A stretch of 64,000 nt of DNA, taken from Magnetospirillum sp. GTDB lineage: Bacteria > Pseudomonadota > Alphaproteobacteria > CACIAM-22H2. Positions 34,535 through 42,427 of this stretch are shown in pieces (position 1 is the stretch's first letter; each line of letters begins with the position of its first letter). Made by a program: the position numbers and the translations under genes. The notes under the pieces are model-generated. The model worked only from the letters and a program-made list of their open reading frames with translations. It searched no databases and was not told the origin of the DNA. The stretch lies in NCBI GenBank assembly GCA_027532905.1, contig JAPZUA010000002.1:1-64000 (forward strand), written 5' to 3'.

Positions 34535-35317
34535 TCAAGCGTTACGGTTGCTTGCCCCGCCGTCCACCGTGACGATCGTGCCGCTAACATAGGCGGCGCG
34601 GGGCGACGCGAGGAAAGCCACGACGTCGGCAACCTCCTTTGCCTCTCCCATGCGTCCGAACGGAAGATCCAGCTTTCCGATGAAGTCGGCCCAACGATCC
34701 GGCGTCCCGTACGCGTCCCGGCTCCATCCTTCGAGCATGAACATCGCCCGATCCGTGGCGGTCAGGCCCGGATTGACCCCGACAATACGGACATTGTGGT
34801 CCGGCGAGCGAGCGCCAAGGGCTTTTGTCATGCTCATCAGCGCGCTGTTTCCAGACGAACCCAAAATGTAGCGCGACTGCATTCGCTCGCCGGAATTGCC
34901 GATGACGTTCACGATCACACCCGACCGGCGTTGCTTCATCTTCGAATAGAAGGCGCGTGTCATGTTTATGTAGCCGAAAACCTTTAGGTCCCAAGCGCGC
35001 CGCCACACCTCTTCGGTGATGTCGTCGATTTCGCCTGGAGGATTTGAGCCGGCATTGTTTACGAGAATGTCGACGTCGCCAAATTCGCTTGCCAATCTCG
35101 CCTGGTCGTCCGCCTTGCCGAGATCGGCGACAACAGTATCCACAGATCCGCCGCCGTTGGATCGCAGCGTTTGCGCTGCCTTTGCAAGCCTCTCCCCGTC
35201 GCGGGCCGCAAGAATAATGTTGCAGCCCTCGGCAACCAGAACTTCGCCGACGGCGAGTCCAATACCTTTGCTGCCTCCCGTAACAAGTGCTCTCCGGCCG
35301 CGCAATTGCAAGTCCAT
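34535..35317 (-). CDS. SDR-family protein with altered YxxxK active site
   Basis: A 260-residue Rossmann-fold protein. It has the cofactor motif TGGSKGIG and NNAG. Where classical SDRs have YxxSKAAL, this protein reads GSSGNSALMSMTKAL, so both catalytic Tyr and Lys appear to be replaced (Gly and Asn). A Tyr lies four residues earlier (SRYILG). This pattern exists in a recognizable SDR subgroup, so the protein may still be active by another mechanism. It is in the leftward operon between the acyl-CoA dehydrogenase and RidA. Confidence 0.88.
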   Translation of the reverse strand: MDLQLRGRRALVTGGSKGIGLAVGEVLVAEGCNIILAARDGERLAKAAQTLRSNGGGSVDTVVADLGKADDQARLASEFGDVDILVNNAGSNPPGEIDDITEEVWRRAWDLKVFGYINMTRAFYSKMKQRRSGVIVNVIGNSGERMQSRYILGSSGNSALMSMTKALGARSPDHNVRIVGVNPGLTATDRAMFMLEGWSRDAYGTPDRWADFIGKLDLPFGRMGEAKEVADVVAFLASPRAAYVSGTIVTVDGGASNRNA

Positions 35318-35351
35318 GGCATTCTCCTCGCTAAAAGGACCAACAGGCGAC

Positions 35352-36524
35352 CTAGTAGCCCTTCGGCAGGCCGAGATCGTGGATCGCGATGAAATTCAGG
35401 ATCATTTCTTCGGACACGGGCGCGAACTGGAAGAGACGCGCATCGCGCCACAGTCGCTCAACGTGCATGTCTTTCGCAAAACCCATGCCGCCCATCGTCT
35501 GCATCGCCCGCTCGATCGCTTGGGTCGCGCCGCGCACTGCTAGAAACTTCGCCGTATTCGCCTCGGAGCCGTAGGGCATGCCGTTGTCGTGGAGCCAGGC
35601 GGCTTTAAGGTTCATGAGGCGCGCGCATTCGATTTCAGCGTGGGCCTCGGCCAGCGGGAACTGAAGGCCTTGATACGCCCCAATGGGGGTGTTGCCGAAA
35701 ACTTTGCGATTTTTTGCGTAGTCGACGCCGAGACGGAGCGCGAGCTTGCCGGCGCCGACGAGTCCCGCCGTCGTCACGATTCGTTCGGTATTCAGAACCT
35801 CAAGAAGCTCGGGCCAGCCGCCGTCCACCGTGCCGACGACTTCGTCATCGCGTGCGAACACGTCGTCGAAATAGACATTGCTGGAAGGATTCGTATTTGT
35901 CCCGACCTTGTCGATCTCACTATGCGTCAGCCCGCCGCGGTCCCGGTCGATCAAGAACATCGTTATGCCTTGGGTCCGGCGCGGTGCATCTTCGATCTTC
36001 GTCGTTCGCGCGATCACCAAGACTTTCTGCGCTTGCGGCATGCATGTAATCCAAATCTTGCTGCCGTTTATCTTCCAGCCGCCGTCAGCGCGGCGCGCGA
36101 AGGTCTTCATCGCCAGCGTGTTCGATCCGACGTCCGGCTCCGTCAGTGCCATCGCGAAACGCATGCGCCCTTCGACGAGTGCGCGGAGCATTTCGTCCTT
36201 CTGCGCTTTGGTTCCGAACTTCACCAGCGGAACGCCGCCGAAGATCGGATTGTTCATGAAAATCTGGCCAAGCGTCGAGCCGCCGCCGCCGACGGCAAGA
36301 TTCTCGATGATCAGCGCCATTTCGAGCATTCCGAGCCCGGAGCCGCCGTACTCCTCTGGAAGAGCAACCCCTGCGAGGCCCGCGTCACAGATCGCCTGCC
36401 AGAACTCCCCAGCGAACTTCTTGTTCTCATCGCAGTTCCGCCAGTAGTCCAAGCCGAATTTGTCGCCGACCTTTCGCGCCGTATCGATAAGGAGTTGATG
36501 TTCGCTCGTCAGTGAAAAATCCAT
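35352..36524 (-). CDS. Acyl-CoA dehydrogenase
   Basis: A 390-residue flavoenzyme that introduces the alpha-beta double bond in an acyl-CoA and passes electrons to ETF. The FAD-binding middle domain begins at MRFAMALTEPDVGSNTLAMK and includes KIWITCMPQAQKVLVIART. The C-terminal helical domain includes RLGVDYAKNRKVFG and ends with MQTMGGMGFAKDMHVERLWR. A Glu in PVSEEMIL is at the catalytic-base position of most family members. Start ATG at 36524 with GGAG upstream. It follows the third crotonase by 27 bp. Confidence 0.94.
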   Translation of the reverse strand: MDFSLTSEHQLLIDTARKVGDKFGLDYWRNCDENKKFAGEFWQAICDAGLAGVALPEEYGGSGLGMLEMALIIENLAVGGGGSTLGQIFMNNPIFGGVPLVKFGTKAQKDEMLRALVEGRMRFAMALTEPDVGSNTLAMKTFARRADGGWKINGSKIWITCMPQAQKVLVIARTTKIEDAPRRTQGITMFLIDRDRGGLTHSEIDKVGTNTNPSSNVYFDDVFARDDEVVGTVDGGWPELLEVLNTERIVTTAGLVGAGKLALRLGVDYAKNRKVFGNTPIGAYQGLQFPLAEAHAEIECARLMNLKAAWLHDNGMPYGSEANTAKFLAVRGATQAIERAMQTMGGMGFAKDMHVERLWRDARLFQFAPVSEEMILNFIAIHDLGLPKGY

Positions 36525-36551
36525 AGTCGATCTCCATTGCAAATCGGCGTG

Positions 36552-37343
36552 TTACTTTCCGGTAAAGACCGGCTTCCGCTTCTCTAGAAACGCGCTGCAG
36601 CCTTCGTGTGCATCCGCGCTGTCGAAAACAATGCTTGCCATGGCTTTCTCGTGCGCCAGCGCGGACGTCAGCGTCATGTCGGCACCATCCGTCAAGGTCC
36701 GCTTGAGGATCTTCAAAATCAGCGGCGATTTAGCCGCGATCTCTTCCGCAAATCGGAGGGTTTCCGGCATGAGCTGTGCGGGCTCTACGATCCGGTTGAT
36801 CAGCCCGATCTCCAGCGCGGTTTCGGCTGGAAAATGTTTTCCCGAAAACATTATTTCTTTGGCACGGCACAACGGCACCTGCCGCAGTAGCCTCTGCGTG
36901 CCACCGGCGCCCGGAATGATTCCAAGCGTAATCTCAGGCAGTCCGAAGCGGGCAGTGGATGCAGCGAATCGGATGTCCGTTGCCAAAAGCAGTTCGGTCC
37001 CGCCGCCCAGTGCGTAGCCATTGATCGCTGCAATAACCGGCTTGTCGCAGACTTCAATGCGCCGAAACACTCGGTGGATTGTCTCCGCGAACTCCTGATA
37101 GTGGGTGAGCCCACCCCGTGAGTTGAGGTCGCTTATGTCGCCGCCGGCGACGAAGGCTTTTTCGCCAGCGCCGGTGACGACGATGACGCGGACAGTATCG
37201 TCGGCTTCGAGCGTGGCAAAGGTTTTCTCGAGGACCAGGAGGGTCGGCACATCGAGGGCATTTAGGGTTTTTGGGCGGTTTATTGTAAGGATGGCGACCG
37301 CGCCGCGAACTTCGGAGAGAATCACGTCATCTGCCGTGCTCAT
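36552..37343 (-). CDS. Enoyl-CoA hydratase, canonical crotonase
   Basis: A 263-residue enoyl-CoA hydratase. It has FVAGGDISDLNSRG and ALGGGTELLLATDIRFA for CoA and oxyanion binding. Both catalytic glutamates are present, in LPEITLGIIPGAGGTQRL and KEIMFSGKHF. It is first in the leftward operon and directly faces the operator region. It probably hydrates the product of the acyl-CoA dehydrogenase encoded next. Confidence 0.94.
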   Translation of the reverse strand: MSTADDVILSEVRGAVAILTINRPKTLNALDVPTLLVLEKTFATLEADDTVRVIVVTGAGEKAFVAGGDISDLNSRGGLTHYQEFAETIHRVFRRIEVCDKPVIAAINGYALGGGTELLLATDIRFAASTARFGLPEITLGIIPGAGGTQRLLRQVPLCRAKEIMFSGKHFPAETALEIGLINRIVEPAQLMPETLRFAEEIAAKSPLILKILKRTLTDGADMTLTSALAHEKAMASIVFDSADAHEGCSAFLEKRKPVFTGK

Positions 37344-37826
37344 TCGATTTTCCCTTTCATGTCGACTGTCGAATCGACTGGCATTCGACAGTCATCGTCC
37401 GGCTGCGTCAGCAGTCGCGTTGATGCGCGTCGCGCGATCTCGTCTTCGACATGGCGGACGCGCGGACGATTGATCCGGAAGCTCAGGCTGACGTTCCTCC
37501 ACTCGAGAAAGCATATTCTCACCTCAAAATAATGAAACATGATTCATGTTTCAATGTTTTATCGACATCGCAGCTTGACAAATGAACCATGGTTCATGTT
37601 TCATCAATGTCAATGGACGAGATATTCCCGTCCCGTCGGAGGGCGAACATGGTTCGGCCACAAGTTCCGCAAACTCAGCGCTTGATCTTTCAAGCGGCGC
37701 GGCGCGTTTGTTTTGAACGCCGCACTGGTTGCGGCATGTCGGACCGGCGGCACGGATTTGGCATTACGGATTTGGCATTGAAGTCGCACGGAAGCTCAAA
37801 AACATAATCCACGAAGGAGGCGGAGC
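37344..37826. other. Divergent intergenic control region
   Basis: A 483-bp gap between the leftward acyl-CoA operon and the rightward importer/HyuAB operon. A 66-codon minus frame (37340-37540) is open but has no recognizable family. The region holds two operator-like palindromes (37533-37603) and a TTGACA (37575-37580) that fits a rightward -35. A good Shine-Dalgarno (AAGGAGG) precedes the gene at 37827. Confidence 0.5.
37533..37603. promoter_or_regulatory. Pair of near-identical operator palindromes
   Basis: 37533-37553 is a perfect palindrome with arms TGAAACATGA and TCATGTTTCA around one T. 37583-37603 begins with TGAACCATGGTTCA and ends TGTTTCA, differing from the first at only two positions. 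They start exactly 50 bp apart, about five helical turns. The second site directly follows a TTGACA and would cover the rightward promoter. This is the usual target form of TetR-type regulators of acyl-CoA catabolism; the TetR protein at 27107 is the nearest candidate. Confidence 0.65.
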
Positions 37827-38996
37827 ATGAATCGCGGAAAACTTTTTATGGGAGCAATGCTTGTCGCGGGTGGGGTACTTCTTCATAACCCGACCGGCGC
37901 AGCGGAAGTTGGCGTGACCGACAATGAAATTCTCATTGGCGCGTTGGGTGTCTTGACCGGACCGCTTTATCATAACGGCAAGACGATCTACGACGGGGTC
38001 GAGTCGGTTTATAACGAAGTGAACGCCGCTGGTGGGATTCACGGCAGGAAACTTCGTTACGTAAGAGAAGATGATGCGTGCAGGCCTGATCAGGCAGTGG
38101 CAGCCGCGAAGAAGCTGATCCACCAGCACAACGTTTTCATGATTCACGGTGGCGGCTGCTCGAACGCCAGCCTGGCGGCGATGCCTGACATTGTCGCTGC
38201 GAAGATCCCGTGGGTGATTACTGCATCGACTGCTCCCCAGCTGACCGATCCGGTCAACCCAATGATCTTCACGACCATGCTTGCTGGCTGGATGGAGACG
38301 GAGGGGCAGCTTCAGCGCGCGATCGATCTGGGAGCAAAAAAGATTGCGATCGTAAGGCAGCGGGATGCTTGGGCGGACAGCCGTTATGCGCCGCTGCTTG
38401 AAAGCCTCAAGACCCGGAACATCACTGCGGTTGCAGATGAGGATCTGTCGCCGGATCCGAGCGACGCAACGGCGGTGGCGCTGCGGCTGAGGGCCTCTGG
38501 TGCTGACGCGGTTATTGCCGTTCTCTTCCCCAAGGCGGCAACGATTCTGATGCGCGACATGTACAAGATTGGATATCGTCCGATCGTGGTCGGTGGATCG
38601 GCAATCAGTGACATGCGTGCGATGGAACAAAGTATTGGGGTCCGTGGCGCGATGGACAAGTTCGAGGCGCTCGCTCCCACCAAACTTCCGGACGATCCGT
38701 CAGTTGCCAATTGGAAGGAAGTCGTCAAGAAGCACTATCCTTCTGACACATTCATGACTTGGCACCTGTTTGGCGTGGCGAGCGCCGAGTTCGTTGTTGC
38801 TGCTCTTAGAAAGGCCGGGCGGGATCTCACGCGTGAGAGCATCGCAAAGGCTATGTCGGATCTCACGGTTGAAAGCCAAGCGTATGCCGGCCCAATCTCT
38901 TGCAAGCCAAGCAATCACCAGTGCTACCGGTCGATGGCGTGGTTTTCTCTCCGCGGTGGAGACGTAATCCAGGTTGGTACAACTAATCTGAAGTGA
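37827..38996 (+). CDS. Branched-chain-amino-acid-type ABC importer binding protein (LivK-like)
   Basis: A 389-residue periplasmic binding protein of the type I fold. The signal peptide ends near PTGAAEV. The mature start GVTDNEILIGALGVLTGPLY and the RKLRYVREDDACRPDQAVAA stretch are typical. Such proteins bind branched amino acids but also aromatic acids, amides and other carboxylates. It is first in the rightward operon, 223 bp after the second operator palindrome. A hairpin downstream (39007-39037) probably keeps its expression above that of the permeases. The ligand is presumably the substrate of the island's pathway. Confidence 0.93.
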   Translation: MNRGKLFMGAMLVAGGVLLHNPTGAAEVGVTDNEILIGALGVLTGPLYHNGKTIYDGVESVYNEVNAAGGIHGRKLRYVREDDACRPDQAVAAAKKLIHQHNVFMIHGGGCSNASLAAMPDIVAAKIPWVITASTAPQLTDPVNPMIFTTMLAGWMETEGQLQRAIDLGAKKIAIVRQRDAWADSRYAPLLESLKTRNITAVADEDLSPDPSDATAVALRLRASGADAVIAVLFPKAATILMRDMYKIGYRPIVVGGSAISDMRAMEQSIGVRGAMDKFEALAPTKLPDDPSVANWKEVVKKHYPSDTFMTWHLFGVASAEFVVAALRKAGRDLTRESIAKAMSDLTVESQAYAGPISCKPSNHQCYRSMAWFSLRGGDVIQVGTTNLK

Positions 38997-39006
38997 TGCA
39001 AGTCAA

Positions 39007-39047
39007 GGGGCAGGGATTGAAGACCGATCCCTGCCCCTAACTGTTTT
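39007..39047 (+). terminator. Strong hairpin with T-rich tail, likely partial terminator
   Basis: GGGGCAGGGAT (39007-39017) pairs perfectly with ATCCCTGCCCC (39027-39037) across a 9-base loop, followed by TAACTGTTTTT. It lies between the binding-protein gene and the first permease. In such operons this typically stops part of the transcripts and protects the upstream message. Confidence 0.7.
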
Positions 39048-39070
39048 TGTTTACAAAGGATCCAAGCCCG

Positions 39071-39946
39071 ATGTTTCCATTTTTGCTGACGAGTGGCCTC
39101 ACGACAGGCGCGCTGTATGCAATGGTCGCAATCGGTCTCGTGCTTGTATATCGATCAACTGGTCACATAAACTTTTCGCATGGCGAACTCTTTATGCTCG
39201 GCGGGTTTTTCGCCTACAGCCTAATCGAGTATCTTGCCTTCCCATATGTAATTGCCCTCGTTATCGCTGTCGTCCTTTCTTTCGGTCTGGGCGTGATATC
39301 AGACCGCCTTGTTTATAGGCCGCTTATCAAGGCGCCTGCCCTAACAATGGTCTTGGCGACTGTCGGCTTCTCGTACCTTCTTAAGGGCATTGGTCGATAT
39401 TTCTGGGGCGGGAAGGGAGAGTATCTCAGCATTCCTGCCTTCATCGACCCGGCTCCAATATTCATCTACGACATTCCCATTTTGCCGCAGCAGTTGATCG
39501 TCCTGGGTGCGGCGATCGTCTTTATGCTCGCCTTTGCGATCTTCTTTTCACGCACGCAAGCAGGCAAGATTATGCAGGCAACCAGTGAAAACAGCTCAGC
39601 GGCCTATCTTGTCGGCATTCGTGTTGAAAACGTCTACACCTGGACCTGGGCCATTGGCGCAGCAGTCGCCGGTGCGGCCGCCGTTCTAATGGCGCCTCTT
39701 ACGCTGATTTCTCCAGATATCGGGGCCGGCTTCTTGATCAAAGCTTTTGCAGCGACGATCTTAGGCGGACTGGGAAGCATGGTCGGTGCAGTTGTCGGCG
39801 GGCTGTTGGTGGGGCTCATCGAGCAGTTTGCATCGGGCTACATTGACTCCGCCCTGCAGGAGATTGCGGCCTTCATTGTCATCATGGTGGTGCTTGTCTT
39901 CCGTCCCTCTGGTCTTTTCGGTGTTTATCAGCAGAGGAAGGCGTAA
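39071..39946 (+). CDS. livH: Branched-chain-type ABC importer permease LivH-like
   Basis: A 291-residue inner-membrane permease. LivH hallmarks are LTTGALYAMVAIGLVLVYRSTG, INFSHGELFMLGGFFAY and, near the end, AATILGGLGSMVGAVVGGLLVG. I use the ATG at 39071 (MFPFLLTSGL) with AAAGGA about 11 bases upstream; a TTG at 39047 is in frame. It pairs with the LivM protein encoded seven bases downstream. Confidence 0.93.
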   Translation: MFPFLLTSGLTTGALYAMVAIGLVLVYRSTGHINFSHGELFMLGGFFAYSLIEYLAFPYVIALVIAVVLSFGLGVISDRLVYRPLIKAPALTMVLATVGFSYLLKGIGRYFWGGKGEYLSIPAFIDPAPIFIYDIPILPQQLIVLGAAIVFMLAFAIFFSRTQAGKIMQATSENSSAAYLVGIRVENVYTWTWAIGAAVAGAAAVLMAPLTLISPDIGAGFLIKAFAATILGGLGSMVGAVVGGLLVGLIEQFASGYIDSALQEIAAFIVIMVVLVFRPSGLFGVYQQRKA

Positions 39947-39952
39947 GGGAAC

Positions 39953-40915
39953 ATGCGTAAATTGTTGTCTCCAGTTCCCATCTTTGCCACGCTTCTTCTG
40001 ATGGCTCTGATCGCGCCGTTCTTTCTCAATCAATACAAGATCTTTGTTGGAAACCTCGTCTTTATCTACATTATTCTGGCGCTTGGCCTGAATTTGCTGC
40101 TCGGATATGCAGGACTTCTAGCGTTCGTGAACGCTGCGTTGTTTGGCATTGGCGCATATGCAGCAGCAATCGCTCGTACGAAGCTCGGCATTCCCTATGG
40201 GATTGCCCTGCCGCTTGGTGGATGTGCGGCGATGGTTATTGGCGTGCTCGTAGCGCTCCCCGCGTTGCGACTTTCCGGACTCTATCTGGCGCTCGCGACG
40301 GTTGCTTTTGCGCAGTTTGCTGTTTGGGTATTCGCCCACTGGGACGCTGTGACCGGAGGGCCCACCGGCATCCGAATGGCAGCGATCAACTACGGAACTC
40401 CGGGTGCTTGGGAGACCACGCACTATTACGTCAGCCTGGCAATTGCCGTAGGCTTGACTGTCGTCACGCTTAACATCCTGCGATCCCGATTTGGGCGCGC
40501 ATTCGTCGCGATTCGCGAAAGCGAGGTAGCGGCTGAAGGCCTTGCGATAGATCTCACTCGAACCAAAACGACTGTCTATGCACTGAGCGCCTTCTATGCC
40601 GGGACGGCCGGCGCACTCTTCGCGCCAATCCTGACGATCGTAGTTCCGGAAAGTTACGATCTCTTTCAGGTGATTGTGCAGTTTGCTATGGTTGTCGTCG
40701 GCGGGCTTGGTTCGATCACCGGCGCCATTCTCGGCGCAATCGGGCTGATTGGTGTTCAGGAAGTATTGCGGACAACAAAAGAACTCCAAGAGATTGCGTT
40801 CGGGGGAATGATCCTCCTCACCGTCCTGTTCCTTCCCGGCGGGCTCGCCGGTCTCTTGCGGAAGCATCTTCACGAATGGCGCGAGCCTCTGCGTCGGAAG
40901 GGCGACCACAGATGA
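39953..40915 (+). CDS. livM: Branched-chain-type ABC importer permease LivM-like
   Basis: A 320-residue inner-membrane permease. LivM hallmarks include LGYAGLLAFVNAALFGIGAY, LRLSGLYLALATVAFAQ and FVAIRESEVAAEGLAIDL, then VVVGGLGSITGAILGA. Eight to ten membrane segments are visible. Its stop overlaps the first ATPase gene as ATGA (40912-40915). Confidence 0.94.
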   Translation: MRKLLSPVPIFATLLLMALIAPFFLNQYKIFVGNLVFIYIILALGLNLLLGYAGLLAFVNAALFGIGAYAAAIARTKLGIPYGIALPLGGCAAMVIGVLVALPALRLSGLYLALATVAFAQFAVWVFAHWDAVTGGPTGIRMAAINYGTPGAWETTHYYVSLAIAVGLTVVTLNILRSRFGRAFVAIRESEVAAEGLAIDLTRTKTTVYALSAFYAGTAGALFAPILTIVVPESYDLFQVIVQFAMVVVGGLGSITGAILGAIGLIGVQEVLRTTKELQEIAFGGMILLTVLFLPGGLAGLLRKHLHEWREPLRRKGDHR

Positions 40916-41703
40916 TCGCCGCCCATCCCAAAATCGAAGTTCGAAAGCTCGGCGTCAGTTTCGGCGGCGTTGTCGCCCTCGATGAAGTGTCTTTGGAGAT
41001 CGCGCCTGCGGAAATTCGCGGAATCATCGGTCCGAACGGTGCGGGAAAAACGACGCTCCTCAATGCAATCACTGGCGTTAGCAAACAGACCTCCGGAGAA
41101 ATTCTTCTGGATGGAAGTTCACTGTTCGGGTTGAAGTCGAGCGAGATTGCATCTCGGGGAATGCGCCGGACGTTCCAGTCGAGCCAACTCTTCAAGGGCA
41201 TGACGGTCCTTGAGAATGTGATGGCCGGACTGCATTCAACGATGAAGACGAACCTTCTGGATGCGATATTCACCACCGGAAGATTGCGCCAGGAAGAACG
41301 TGCGGCCGCCGACAAGGCGTGGGCTGCTCTCGAGTTCGTCGGAATGACACAGTTCGCTGATCGTGATGGTGGCGAGCTTTCTTTCGGGCAGCAGCGAATT
41401 ATCGAGATTGCTAGAGCTCTTGTAAGTGAGCCGAGCGTGATTCTTCTTGATGAACCTGCCGTCGGGCTATCCCTCAATCGTGTTGTCGAACTTGAAGAAC
41501 TTCTTCGGAAGGTTCGCGGCGAACGAGGCGTTACTGTCGTTATGATTGAGCATGTCATTCGCGTCGTCATGAATGTCTGCGATCGAGTGACCGTCATGGC
41601 TTCAGGGCGCAAGATTGCCGAAGGAACCGCCGACGAAGTGACATCAGACCGAAAAGTCATCGAGGCCTATTTGGGAAGCGGGTTCAATGCTGACCGTCAC
41701 TGA
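40912..41703 (+). CDS. livG: Branched-chain-type ABC importer ATP-binding protein LivG-like
   Basis: A 263-residue ATPase with Walker A GPNGAGKTT, the signature region ELSFGQQRIIEIARAL and Walker B VILLDEPAVGLS. The FGQQR form of the signature is common in LivG. The RTFQSSQLFKGMTVLENVM segment is typical. I chose the ATG at 40912 that overlaps the livM stop; an ATG at 40876 is in frame. It overlaps the next ATPase gene by 17 bases. Confidence 0.94.
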   Translation: MIAAHPKIEVRKLGVSFGGVVALDEVSLEIAPAEIRGIIGPNGAGKTTLLNAITGVSKQTSGEILLDGSSLFGLKSSEIASRGMRRTFQSSQLFKGMTVLENVMAGLHSTMKTNLLDAIFTTGRLRQEERAAADKAWAALEFVGMTQFADRDGGELSFGQQRIIEIARALVSEPSVILLDEPAVGLSLNRVVELEELLRKVRGERGVTVVMIEHVIRVVMNVCDRVTVMASGRKIAEGTADEVTSDRKVIEAYLGSGFNADRH

Positions 41704-42391
41704 CCTCAATGTTTGGTATGGGCCCACTGAGGTGGTCCGACGTGTCAGTTTTGAGGTGCCGGCCGGGCGCATAGTCGGTCTGATGGGTGGCAACGGCGCT
41801 GGAAAGTCGACGATCCTCAAGGCGTTGAGCGGCCTTGTGCAAGCTCGCTCCGGTTCGATCTCTTGCAACGGGGTCTCGCTGATGGGCCGGCACCCAAGAG
41901 AAATTGTAGTTGCCGGAGTGGTGCAGGTTCCACAAGGGCGTTTCGTTTGGCCCGGCATGTCTGTCCGAGACAACCTAGACCTTGGCGCAGTAACGCGCTC
42001 AGACAAGGCAGAGAAGAGCAGGACAATCGAGGAAGTGATGGCTCTGTTCCCGACGCTTGCTCGCAAAAGTGGGGATCGCGCTGGATTGCTTTCCGGTGGC
42101 GAGCAGCAGATGGTTGCCATTGGCCGGGCGATGATGTCGAAACCGCGCTTGATGATGATGGACGAACCTTCCGCTGGTCTTTCGCCAAAGGTCGTTGAGG
42201 AGATGATCGACGCCATCCGAACCCTCAACAGGGGCGGCCTCTCAATTCTGCTTGTTGAGCAGAATGTTGGGGTTGCTGCGGCACTGGCCGAAGAAGCGCA
42301 TATCCTTGCAAATGGGGAAATTTCTTTCACGACAAGCGGGCGGCAACTTGCATCCGATCCGCAAGTCATCCGGAGCTATCTCGGGCGGTAG
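41687..42391 (+). CDS. livF: Branched-chain-type ABC importer ATP-binding protein LivF-like
   Basis: A 234-residue ATPase. Walker A is GGNGAGKST, the signature LLSGGEQQMVAIGRAMM and Walker B LMMMDEPSAGLSP. LivF features such as VPQGRFVWPGMSVRDNLDLG and ILLVEQNVGVAAALAEEA are clear. It completes a full five-gene importer (binding protein, two permeases, two ATPases). HyuA starts 36 bp later, so import and the first enzymatic step are likely co-transcribed. Confidence 0.94.
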   Translation: MLTVTDLNVWYGPTEVVRRVSFEVPAGRIVGLMGGNGAGKSTILKALSGLVQARSGSISCNGVSLMGRHPREIVVAGVVQVPQGRFVWPGMSVRDNLDLGAVTRSDKAEKSRTIEEVMALFPTLARKSGDRAGLLSGGEQQMVAIGRAMMSKPRLMMMDEPSAGLSPKVVEEMIDAIRTLNRGGLSILLVEQNVGVAAALAEEAHILANGEISFTTSGRQLASDPQVIRSYLGR

Positions 42392-42427
42392 TTCCGGTCC
42401 TGAATTCGCTAGAAAGGCAGTTTGAGC

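Noticed and set aside
37340-37540. 66-codon minus-strand gene upstream of the first crotonase
   Set aside because: It overlaps the control region, has no family match and its far end reaches the first operator palindrome; more likely untranslated leader.
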